64,000 nt of DNA, taken from a candidate division CSSED10-310 bacterium (GTDB taxonomy: Bacteria > CSSED10-310). The stretch's first letter is position 1; each line of letters starts with the position of its first letter. Location: assembly GCA_016931515.1 (NCBI GenBank), contig JAFGEQ010000019.1, positions 96,700-160,699 of the forward strand. The letters run 5' to 3'. The translations under genes were made by a program, and so were the position numbers. Positions 18,284-26,477 of the stretch are shown here, one piece after another. The notes beneath the pieces were generated by a model that had not been told where the DNA came from, did not search any database, and was given only the letters and a program-made list of their open reading frames with translations.

Positions 18284-21200
18284 TTACTGGATGTATCCCA
18301 ATTCCCTCATTTTACTCAGTTCATCATCACTCAATTGTTTCTCCTGGCGACGAACTTCACCTGTTCCGGCGGTTATCTCCGCTTCTGCTGAACCCTTCAT
18401 CATCGCCTGGAGGCGTTCGTCTTCATGATACGCACGGTCATCCAGTTCCAGAGGATCTATGTCCAGTCTGAACAACTCTTTTTGCGGTAAACCCCTCGGA
18501 TTACCGGAATTGGCTTGAATAATTTTCCATGGTCCTTCGATATAGGCTTTGAGAACGTTGCCCTCATGGTCTTCTTCAGCAAAAACAGAGATATCTCTAT
18601 CACTATCTTGACCGGGAGCGCACAGATTGCGCCCAAGGTGCATGGATTCCGGTGCCGGTATTTTTGCCAATCCAAGGATCGTTGGAGCTATATCAATTTG
18701 CCGCGCATTGTCCAGACGGACTGTTGACGGGAGGAATGCAGCTTCTTTGCGGTCAGGCCGGATAATCAATGGAACATGAATCACTTCCTGATATAATGTC
18801 AAACCATGCCACCATCCACCATGGTCATAAAACTCCTCCCCGTGATCCGCTGTCAGCACGATGATCGTGTTATCCCACAGTCCATTCTTCCGTAGAAGCT
18901 CAAACAACTTACCGATCCATTCGTCCAGATAGTTGATTTCCTCCTGGTAAGCCAGACGCATCTCTGGTGCGAGGGAGGGATCCGGATTCGGCATATTTAC
19001 TCTTGCGTAGCCAATCCCGTTGAACGGATGGCGGAAAAAAGGATCATGCGGTTCCATGAAGTGAAGGAAAAGGAAAAATCGGCTGCTTCGCCCGTGCCGG
19101 TCGAGAAACTCCTGCACATGGCGAGTCACGACAGATGCCTCCTGGTAGTAGTGTTGCGGATACTTGGATTTTGAGATAAACCCTTCGCGAATTTTCCGAA
19201 GGATAGAATAGTAGGTTAATCTGCTGGAGAATTCATCGGCAGAAAAGAAGTAATCCGGTGACAAGTAAAGGAATTCATTAAATCCCTGATCGAAGTTAAA
19301 TCCCGAGGTGATATTGATATTATTGGGGAATCCGACGGTATAGTAACCGGCGTCCTGCAGCACTTCTGGCAGAGTGATCACATCATCGGGAAGGATATCC
19401 GGTTTCAAATATGTTTTATGGCCTGACGGGTAGAGAGCTGTCAGGATCGTTGCGACAGCCGGTTTCGTCCAGCTCGATTGGGAGTAGGCGGAGTGAAACC
19501 GGATACCGTTTTCCGCCAGGCTGTCAATCACCGGCGTTCTGGTAGTACGAGATCCGTAACAGCCTACATGATCGGCTCTCAATGCATCACAAACAATGAG
19601 CACAATATTCGGTTTGTCTGCCACTGCTTCAGGGATGCCCGTCGGGCCTTTGGGATGTGCCGGCGATGATGACAGTCCAGGGGCGGCGAAATGGTAGAGA
19701 AGACCGGCTCCCAGCAAAAACCCGCTCCAGATGAGCGGCCGCTTGGCCCACAGGTCTTTCCGGCGTTTCTCCGTTTGACCCCAGCTCATCCCGGCTACAA
19801 ATACGAGTCCGGAGATTATAAGCAGAATGAGGAGCACCGGTTTGGGGACTCCCTGTTCCTTAAACATGTCCCGGTTCAGCAGGAATCTGCCGAGTATAAG
19901 GATATTGACGGCCAACCAACTCGAGAAAGCTGTTGCAAAGGTCCGAACACTTCCCTTGATTCGTCCGAATGCGAGGGCAATGATTCCGGTCAGGGCTCCG
20001 AATCCCAGTCCGAAGAGCAAACCGATTATTCCATATAGTAACATTCCGTATAGGAACAGGTTTTGCCCGGCACCTTTTACGACACCTGTCCAAGCTGATT
20101 CTGTGAGACCCAGGATCACTCCGGCAAAAATACCTCCGGCAGCTCCGGACCAGATTCGAGTAAAAAATGCCTGCTTCATCCAGCCTTTTTTCCGAGGTTC
20201 ACTCGAAAGAGGTCTTAACTCTTCGAGTCCGTAGTCATCAGAACTCAACAGAGACTCCAGATCGGCAGGCTTGTTATCGAGATAGAGAAAAGATGGTTTA
20301 TAGCTTTTCTTCCGTACCCACCAGAAAATTGCTCCCAGTAGCGTCAATGCTTCCGCGGCCCAAAAACCGAGCGCTGCTGATACGATAGATTCCGCGGGTC
20401 CGAGTTGATTTCTCAGCAGGTAATACTGAGCGATTTCGCGGATGCCTTCACCTGCGATGGTGATCGGTGTGATAACTGTTGCAAAAATCTGGATTGACGA
20501 GGCGAATGTGACCTGCCAGAACCGGGCATGCGTCGCACCGATTGCGAGGGCAGTGTAGAAATACATGGCTGCAGTGAGAAAATGAACCAGAAAACTCATG
20601 AATGACGCACTCAACAACAGCATTTTATGGTCTCGATACGCAGCTGCAGCCCGGTTGACACGATTGATGAATCCATGAATCCTGTTCTTGCCTGGGATCG
20701 GGAGATGGACAATCAACCATTGGATAATTGCCGGGTAAAAAAGCAACAGGAAAAAAGCGGCGATAACTCCGCTTGCGATGGGTACAGTCATCAGAGTGAT
20801 ACTGCCTGCTTTTTTGCCAAGGATACTCCGACCGAATGGGAGTGCGACAAGGAAAGTTATAAAAAGACCGACAATGCCGAGTGTTTTTTCAATGATCGTT
20901 GCAGCGGTACATTCTACTGTTCGTCTGCTGAATCGTGATGCATCATAGAGTTTATACCCATCAAGCCCAATTGTGGAGGGAAGAAAAGTGCCCAGAAAAC
21001 GTCCGATGAGGAAGCTGCCGAACAGGTGGCGGAAGGGGAAACGGATACCCTGCCCCTGCAGCAGCAGATGCCACCGACCCATTGAGCACAGAATGCCAAT
21101 GAACTTCACAAAAGCCGCGAGACATACAAACATCCAGAATGTCCGGGCTTTGATGTTAGGAAGAAAATTCATGATTGCTTCGAATGTGCTCTCTGTTTCC

Positions 21201-21526
21201 AGAGGAGCGATTCGACCTTCCCGGTTATCTGCCAGGTGAACCGGATGGCCATCCTGAAACTCTATCTCGGATCCGTCCGCAGTTTTACCTTTCGATCCAC
21301 TTAAAACAGTGACAGTCTGAGAGCCATACTTCACCGTATCATTTTGAACCAGATGCACAGTCTGGCCACTGTCCAGAATTACGGGTCGACGGTCGATCAT
21401 CTGTACCTGATGCGAAAATAGGATATAGAAAGCGACAACTGTCACTAATCCCTTCGATACGGATGAAATCCCGGTTCGGATTCCGGACGGAATTTTCATA
21501 TACATTTCTTTAATCGGGCTCGTCAT
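18284..21526 (-). CDS. Fusion: flippase-like (LPG-synthase TM) domain plus sulfatase-fold domain
   Basis: A 1080-residue membrane protein. After a first helix and a short extracytoplasmic segment comes a region of about 300 residues (roughly 130-430) resembling the flippase-like transmembrane domain of lysylphosphatidylglycerol synthase (FLGTFLPSTIGLDGYKLYDA). A second set of helices spans about 465-625. The C-terminal 420 residues form a sulfatase/phosphotransferase domain with NIVLIVCDALRADHVGCYG and TADHGEEFYDHGGWWHG. At the nucleophile position the sequence is SSWTKPAVAT with Thr687, so the Cys/Ser-x-Pro-x-Arg signal for formylglycine is absent. This argues for phosphoester or phosphotransferase chemistry rather than sulfatase activity. 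It ends KMRELGYIQ, the tail shared with its neighbours. The catalytic domain is probably periplasmic. Confidence 0.8.
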   Translation of the reverse strand: MTSPIKEMYMKIPSGIRTGISSVSKGLVTVVAFYILFSHQVQMIDRRPVILDSGQTVHLVQNDTVKYGSQTVTVLSGSKGKTADGSEIEFQDGHPVHLADNREGRIAPLETESTFEAIMNFLPNIKARTFWMFVCLAAFVKFIGILCSMGRWHLLLQGQGIRFPFRHLFGSFLIGRFLGTFLPSTIGLDGYKLYDASRFSRRTVECTAATIIEKTLGIVGLFITFLVALPFGRSILGKKAGSITLMTVPIASGVIAAFFLLLFYPAIIQWLIVHLPIPGKNRIHGFINRVNRAAAAYRDHKMLLLSASFMSFLVHFLTAAMYFYTALAIGATHARFWQVTFASSIQIFATVITPITIAGEGIREIAQYYLLRNQLGPAESIVSAALGFWAAEALTLLGAIFWWVRKKSYKPSFLYLDNKPADLESLLSSDDYGLEELRPLSSEPRKKGWMKQAFFTRIWSGAAGGIFAGVILGLTESAWTGVVKGAGQNLFLYGMLLYGIIGLLFGLGFGALTGIIALAFGRIKGSVRTFATAFSSWLAVNILILGRFLLNRDMFKEQGVPKPVLLILLIISGLVFVAGMSWGQTEKRRKDLWAKRPLIWSGFLLGAGLLYHFAAPGLSSSPAHPKGPTGIPEAVADKPNIVLIVCDALRADHVGCYGSRTTRTPVIDSLAENGIRFHSAYSQSSWTKPAVATILTALYPSGHKTYLKPDILPDDVITLPEVLQDAGYYTVGFPNNINITSGFNFDQGFNEFLYLSPDYFFSADEFSSRLTYYSILRKIREGFISKSKYPQHYYQEASVVTRHVQEFLDRHGRSSRFFLFLHFMEPHDPFFRHPFNGIGYARVNMPNPDPSLAPEMRLAYQEEINYLDEWIGKLFELLRKNGLWDNTIIVLTADHGEEFYDHGGWWHGLTLYQEVIHVPLIIRPDRKEAAFLPSTVRLDNARQIDIAPTILGLAKIPAPESMHLGRNLCAPGQDSDRDISVFAEEDHEGNVLKAYIEGPWKIIQANSGNPRGLPQKELFRLDIDPLELDDRAYHEDERLQAMMKGSAEAEITAGTGEVRRQEKQLSDDELSKMRELGYIQ

Positions 21527-21703
21527 AAAAATCCTTATCTATCTTGATCGATTACATGTCTTGATGAGAAAGAAGCGATGGAGCGTACGATTGCCTCCGG
21601 GTTGCGGGTTACTTTAGCCCCGATATCCGCTGGACACAAGACTATCATACACTCACCACCTGCTTCATTAAGCCGATAAACGGGTCTGGCAAATGGTCAA
21701 ATG

Positions 21704-23392
21704 TCATTCCAGGTAACCGAGGTTTCTCAGCCGGGCTTCGATGATGGCCGTTTCTTCATCGTCGAGCTGCTCCGCTCCCGGATCACTAACAATACCATGA
21801 GAATCATCTGTAATATCTGTTATTCGCACGGGATTCTCCGATCTGAATCGTGCACTAAATCCTTCCGAAATAATCCGTCCATCCAGATTACCGGGAACAT
21901 CAAGCCCCATGCTGTAGAGAATCGTCGGCATTATATCCATCATTCCGGCTGATATCAGACCTGGTTGTATACCATATCCTGTCATCATCAGAAGACCCTC
22001 CAAGCGATGAAAACCGATGGGTTGAGCGGATGTATCGGTATAGTAGGAAGTGGCACCAAGATGTTGGCGACCGAGAATGGAATAGTCCTTCATCCTGAAC
22101 AAAACATGCGGGGCGAAGCTCGTCTCCGAGCCGTTGAAAAGCTCCTCCCGGTACCATACAATATCCGTCATTCTTTCTCGTGAAACTGGATGTTTCAACT
22201 CCAACAATCGGTTTTTCAACAGAGTTTTTAGAGCATCAATATCTTCCGGCATCACCGTTCCGTCCGGATTGTTATCCGTTCGCTCGTTGATATAAAAGCC
22301 CTGGCATGGAATCGAACTGAAGAATACGCGTGTTTCGGACCAGTTGACCACATCGGCGAGATCACTCCTGGGAGAGTGCATGGATGATCGGGTATTCCGG
22401 ATGGATCTGCGGATAGCGGATTGGATATTTTGAGGGATCAATGATCGGATCCAAGCCTTATCGCCGAGTTGTTGCGCGAAATTGAACATGCATTTTTCCA
22501 GGTACGGACGCGTATGTACAGAGAGGAGACCCTGATCAAGAAGCCATTTATTGGCGTTGAAAAATCCGTCAGTTGTACCGAATCCGTGATCTGACAGTAT
22601 AAAAACCGTATCGCCGGGCTTCAGCCCCCCGATCAATTCTCCAACGATTGAATCCAGTCTTTTAATTATCTCCATTAGTCTGGGGCGAAGCCGCTGAGCG
22701 ATTGGTGACGCGAAGAGGGGATTATCCGGGAAAAGGTATTTGGCAAACAAGTGTTGAATTCTATCCAACACCACGAAGACTACCATGAAAAAGGTCCAAT
22801 GTTCCGATTCCATCAGGTAACGGACGGCTTCGATGCGTCTTTCGAGGCTTACCCGAAGATCATTCAAAAACCTGATGGAATCGCATTCTCCCACGGTATC
22901 ATATTTGGGAATGTCGACATTGGGGATATAGTTACCGCAGACGGCTTTTATTCTGTCTCTTAATTCGACAGGGGAGGTGAAAGGGGAGTCAAAGCCGGGA
23001 GTCATCATACCGCTGACCATGCAGCCGTCTAATTTTTCCGGCGGGTAGGTAATGGGTACATTGACGACGATAGATCGTCCCCCTTGATTTTCAACGACTT
23101 TCCAAAGACGGGTTGCTTTAACATCCTTTGTTGAAACAAGCGGACGGGCGGGATTCTTCAAGGGACTCACAGTAAAATCGTAGATACCGTGGGATCCGGG
23201 ATTGACACCTGTTGTACACGATGTCCAGGCGGGCGGTGTTGTTGGTGGGATCGTGGAGTTTAACACACCCCAGGCCGCCTTTTGCCTGATCTCAGCCAGA
23301 TACGGCAAATCACCGGAATCCATCAATGGATTCAACAGCTTCAGTGTTGCTCCATCAAGCCCGATAATAATCGCTCGACGATTGTTGCCCAT
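21704..23392 (-). CDS. Alkaline-phosphatase-superfamily phosphodiesterase-like protein (copy B), LGYLE tail
   Basis: Same superfamily as copy A. Asp13 in IIIGLDGAT and nucleophile Thr52 in TTPPAWTSC are followed by TGVNPGSHGIYDF; ILSDHGFG and a C-terminal metal-binding region follow. No signal peptide is seen, so it is predicted cytosolic. The C-terminus ATIIEARLRNLGYLE-like segment (residues near 545-562) is nearly the same as that of the APS kinase encoded 13 bp upstream. A 177-bp gap separates it from the fusion gene downstream; I see no gene in that gap and no convincing promoter. Members of this family hydrolyse or transfer phosphoester groups; the actual substrate here is unknown. Confidence 0.85.
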   Translation of the reverse strand: MGNNRRAIIIGLDGATLKLLNPLMDSGDLPYLAEIRQKAAWGVLNSTIPPTTPPAWTSCTTGVNPGSHGIYDFTVSPLKNPARPLVSTKDVKATRLWKVVENQGGRSIVVNVPITYPPEKLDGCMVSGMMTPGFDSPFTSPVELRDRIKAVCGNYIPNVDIPKYDTVGECDSIRFLNDLRVSLERRIEAVRYLMESEHWTFFMVVFVVLDRIQHLFAKYLFPDNPLFASPIAQRLRPRLMEIIKRLDSIVGELIGGLKPGDTVFILSDHGFGTTDGFFNANKWLLDQGLLSVHTRPYLEKCMFNFAQQLGDKAWIRSLIPQNIQSAIRRSIRNTRSSMHSPRSDLADVVNWSETRVFFSSIPCQGFYINERTDNNPDGTVMPEDIDALKTLLKNRLLELKHPVSRERMTDIVWYREELFNGSETSFAPHVLFRMKDYSILGRQHLGATSYYTDTSAQPIGFHRLEGLLMMTGYGIQPGLISAGMMDIMPTILYSMGLDVPGNLDGRIISEGFSARFRSENPVRITDITDDSHGIVSDPGAEQLDDEETAIIEARLRNLGYLE

Positions 23393-23405
23393 CAGACCCC
23401 GTTGA

Positions 23406-23999
23406 TTAAAGGTAACCCAAATTCTCCAGGCGTTCGATCACTTTCGCTTCTTCTTCGGGTGATAACGTATCGACTCTAGGCAGATAACTCATCTCCTCGA
23501 GTTTAACAATAATCTTCGACAGGCTTTCCTCAATCGTTTCCTTGTCCGTTTCTACCAGGACTTCGGGATTCTCAGGTGCTTCATACGGATCATCAACGCC
23601 CGTAAATCCTTTGATTTCTCCTGCAAAAGCCTTCAGATATAATCCTTTTGGATCTCGTTTGGCGCACTCCTGGACCGAACATTTGCAATATACTTCGACG
23701 AACTCTCCAATCAGATCCCGGTTTCGGTTTCGAATGGATGCATAGGGTGAGATACAGGCGGCTATCGCGACCCGTTCTGTTGCTGTCAGATAAGAACACA
23801 CGTGTCCGACTCGGCGAATGTTCTCATCGCGATCTTCCTTTGAGAACCCCAAACCTTTACTCAGACTTCTTCGGATGACATCGCCATCGATTATCTCAAC
23901 GGGCTGACCGCGCTTGCGGATCTCCTGGGCAAGACGGTTTCCTAGAGCTGATTTGCCTGAACCGCTTAATCCAGTAAACCAAACTGTGTAACCTTTCAT
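23406..23999 (-). CDS. cysC: Adenylyl-sulfate (APS) kinase with C-terminal LGYL extension
   Basis: Phosphorylates APS at the 3' position with ATP to give PAPS, the sulfuryl donor. P-loop GLSGSGKS (residues 10-17), DGDVIRRSL, GFSKEDRDENIRR, ISPY and the signature KGFTGVDDPYEAPENPE (131-146) are intact. The normal APS kinase fold should end around residue 172 (KLEEMSYL). Another 25 residues follow, rich in acidic residues and ending ERLENLGYL, the same tail found on neighbouring phosphodiesterase-like proteins. AAGGAG precedes the ATG at 23999. It lies between copies B and C of those genes with gaps of 13 and 15 bp, clearly one operon. ATP sulfurylase is encoded 2.5 kb upstream. Confidence 0.96.
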   Translation of the reverse strand: MKGYTVWFTGLSGSGKSALGNRLAQEIRKRGQPVEIIDGDVIRRSLSKGLGFSKEDRDENIRRVGHVCSYLTATERVAIAACISPYASIRNRNRDLIGEFVEVYCKCSVQECAKRDPKGLYLKAFAGEIKGFTGVDDPYEAPENPEVLVETDKETIEESLSKIIVKLEEMSYLPRVDTLSPEEEAKVIERLENLGYL

Positions 24000-24014
24000 C
24001 GTTTTTTTCTCCTT

Positions 24015-25556
24015 TCACGAACTGATTATCATAGGATATGAAGCTTCGATGTTATAAAAATCATAAACAATAGATGGAAAATCCGTGATTGTGCAATGAC
24101 CGGGGTGCGAAAACGTACATTGAATTGGTCGGTCACTCAGTGCCGTAATCGCAGCATCATCTTCTGGAATTTTTTCAGTGGATTTTCGCTCGTCATTCCC
24201 TCGATCGTTGATTGCAAGGGAGTCAGCCTTAAATGTGTTGTTTGAAGGGGATAATTTTCCTGTTGGGAAATTTCCGATGCATATACCCCAAATGTCATGA
24301 TTTGCACCATCAGGACCCCGATCATTCCGCCGTGTAAAAATACCGTCTCCACAATCCTGGTTTGGTCCGACTCCTCCGAGAGATCGCCATGCCAGATTTC
24401 CGAAGTAGGTAATCAGATCTGGAGGTATACCGTTAACTACCGAATAATGGCTCTCCGGGTAGATGACCCGATTTCCCAGTAATCGATGATCCGGGCCCAG
24501 CATCGATTCGATCTCGTTTGCGAGTCGTGCTCTGACAATGGAATAGTCGGAAGCACGGATAATCCCGTCCGGTTCCCGATCAGCGACATTTAAAAAGATA
24601 CGTCCGAAATATCCTCCTTCACCCCATGCCATCGTTTTATTCCACTCGACTAAAGCCGGGCTTAACGGCAATTCCCTGGACTGTGTCGTTTTCAACCTCA
24701 GCCACCCGTTCTGCGCCAGCCATTGATTGATCCTCAACCCCCCTTTCATCGGTTGAGCTCCGTGATCGGAAACAATCAATACTCCCGTATCCGGGGGCAG
24801 TTCAGCCAAGGTCCGTCCAATTTCACGGTCCAAAAGTGAGTAGTAATCAGGGATCACGGATTCAAAGGCTGTTTCGCCTGGATAAAGAGTGTGATTCTGA
24901 TCCCAATAGTGCCAGAAAGCATGGTGCAAACGGTCCAGCGCAATTTCGACCATCATGGCGAAATCCCAGGCATGGGTTTTAAGCAGGTGCCGGAACGTCG
25001 AAAAATGGGTTTTCGTCATCACCGTTACCTGATCGATCAATTCCGCCGGTGTCATCGAACGGAAGTCGGCAATGTCAATTCTGTAATCCGGAAAGGAGGT
25101 AAGAATATCTCGTTTCAGATTCTCCGGCCAGGTAAAAAATCCGCCTGTATCAGGTGCCGGAATACCTGCGATGCATACACCATCCATTTGTTTGACCGGA
25201 AATGTTTGAGGAACACCGGCGATAATCGATTTCAATCCGAAGCGACCTAGAACATCCCATACTTTGGGTTCCAAAATGTCATCAGATGTTGCAGGAGTTA
25301 GAGATTCATACCCGTAATTCCGCCGATTTCGAATCCCGTAGCATCCCAGATACCCCGGGTCTTTCCCTGTCAGCATGGACATCCACGCCGGGATTGTTAC
25401 CGGTGGATCCGTCGATCGCATTCTGGCCGCGAAACCCGAAGCAGCGAGCTGACGGCATACCGGCATATGGTCTGCCAGTGTGCGGAAAACCAGGGAGGGT
25501 TCAGCGCAATCAAGTCCAAAAACAACAAGGTGTTTAGTATTGACCACTGTGTTCAT
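24015..25556 (-). CDS. Alkaline-phosphatase-superfamily phosphodiesterase-like protein (copy C)
   Basis: Third superfamily copy in the island. Metal Asp16 in VVFGLDCAEP, nucleophile Thr54 in PPVTIPAWMSML, then TGKDPGYLGCYGIRNR and LIVSDHGAQPMKGG. The GANHDIWG segment probably supplies a late metal-binding His. Unlike copies A and B it lacks the LGYL tail and ends in a different sequence rich in aromatic residues. No signal peptide is seen. It sits 13 bp after the PHP gene and 15 bp before cysC, so it is co-transcribed with sulfate activation. No clear Shine-Dalgarno precedes the ATG, which may mean coupled translation. Function beyond phosphoester chemistry is not known. Confidence 0.84.
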   Translation of the reverse strand: MNTVVNTKHLVVFGLDCAEPSLVFRTLADHMPVCRQLAASGFAARMRSTDPPVTIPAWMSMLTGKDPGYLGCYGIRNRRNYGYESLTPATSDDILEPKVWDVLGRFGLKSIIAGVPQTFPVKQMDGVCIAGIPAPDTGGFFTWPENLKRDILTSFPDYRIDIADFRSMTPAELIDQVTVMTKTHFSTFRHLLKTHAWDFAMMVEIALDRLHHAFWHYWDQNHTLYPGETAFESVIPDYYSLLDREIGRTLAELPPDTGVLIVSDHGAQPMKGGLRINQWLAQNGWLRLKTTQSRELPLSPALVEWNKTMAWGEGGYFGRIFLNVADREPDGIIRASDYSIVRARLANEIESMLGPDHRLLGNRVIYPESHYSVVNGIPPDLITYFGNLAWRSLGGVGPNQDCGDGIFTRRNDRGPDGANHDIWGICIGNFPTGKLSPSNNTFKADSLAINDRGNDERKSTEKIPEDDAAITALSDRPIQCTFSHPGHCTITDFPSIVYDFYNIEASYPMIISS

Positions 25557-25569
25557 GACAGGCTATCCA

Positions 25570-26460
25570 TTACCCGCAACAATTCTGCCGATCGATTCCG
25601 AGACGCTCCAGCAATGGGTGGAGGTAGTCCGTTGTGATCGGATGATTTCCTGATCCGAATCCCAGCTGATTGGATTTCACGAGCCCGTGATAATCGCTGC
25701 CGCCGGATTCGAGCAGATCAAATTCACGAGTAACCTGTACGATTTTCGTGAAGTAATACTCATCGTGCGTTGGATAATGGGTTTCAACTCCATCGATCCC
25801 CATGTCTCTGAATTCAGATACCCGATGACGCAGTGTCGGAAGGTCATCTCCGCCGGACAGCAGGCCCGGGTGTGCGACTATCGCCAAACCCTCAATCCTG
25901 TGAATCATCTCCACAGCATCCTCGACGCTTAAACGGAAACGTTCCTCATAAGCCGGCTTTCCCCGGCCGATGAATCGATGGAATGCTTCATCGATATTGT
26001 CGACGTAGCCGCGGTGCATCATTGCTTGAGCTATATGGATCCGGCCGATGATATCCCCATCCGCGAAGGATCTGACATCATCCATAGTGATATCGTAACC
26101 CAACTGGTTGAGATTTCGAACGATGCGCGGGTTTCGCTGGAGTCGTCCATGGTGAATCAGTTGAAGTGTTTCTGCAAATGATGTATCCGGCTTTGCCAGG
26201 CCTAGACCCAACATATGCACTGATTGATTCTTGTATTCCGCACTCAATTCGATCCCACGAATAACCCGGATACCCAGTTGATGCCCTTGAATCTCGGCGT
26301 CATCGAGGCCGGCCAGAGTATCATGATCCGTTATTGCGATGATCATCAGTCCGGATCGTGACGCTTCAGTGATGACTTCGGCGGGAGTATACGTCCCGTC
26401 TGATGCGCTGGTGTGCACATGGAGGTCCACTAAATGGATCTTATCAGTCAATTTGTTCAA
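25570..26460 (-). CDS. PHP-domain phosphoesterase (TrpH/RNase AM type; possible pAp phosphatase)
   Basis: Trinuclear-metal phosphoesterase of the PHP family. Metal-ligand motifs are all present: HVHTSASDG, TDHDT, RGIELSAEY, VAHPGLL and GGSDYHG. Characterised relatives hydrolyse 3',5'-bisphosphonucleotides such as pAp (Chromobacterium CV1693) or act as a 5'-3' RNA exonuclease (E. coli YciV/RNase AM). Position 17 bp after ATP sulfurylase and upstream of APS kinase makes removal of pAp, the by-product of PAPS use, a reasonable inference. The start appears to be TTG (26460) without a strong ribosome binding site; TTG at 26451 is possible. Length 296 residues is normal for the family. Confidence 0.88.
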   Translation of the reverse strand: MNKLTDKIHLVDLHVHTSASDGTYTPAEVITEASRSGLMIIAITDHDTLAGLDDAEIQGHQLGIRVIRGIELSAEYKNQSVHMLGLGLAKPDTSFAETLQLIHHGRLQRNPRIVRNLNQLGYDITMDDVRSFADGDIIGRIHIAQAMMHRGYVDNIDEAFHRFIGRGKPAYEERFRLSVEDAVEMIHRIEGLAIVAHPGLLSGGDDLPTLRHRVSEFRDMGIDGVETHYPTHDEYYFTKIVQVTREFDLLESGGSDYHGLVKSNQLGFGSGNHPITTDYLHPLLERLGIDRQNCCG

Positions 26461-26477
26461 TTGCCGGTGTCTCGTAT

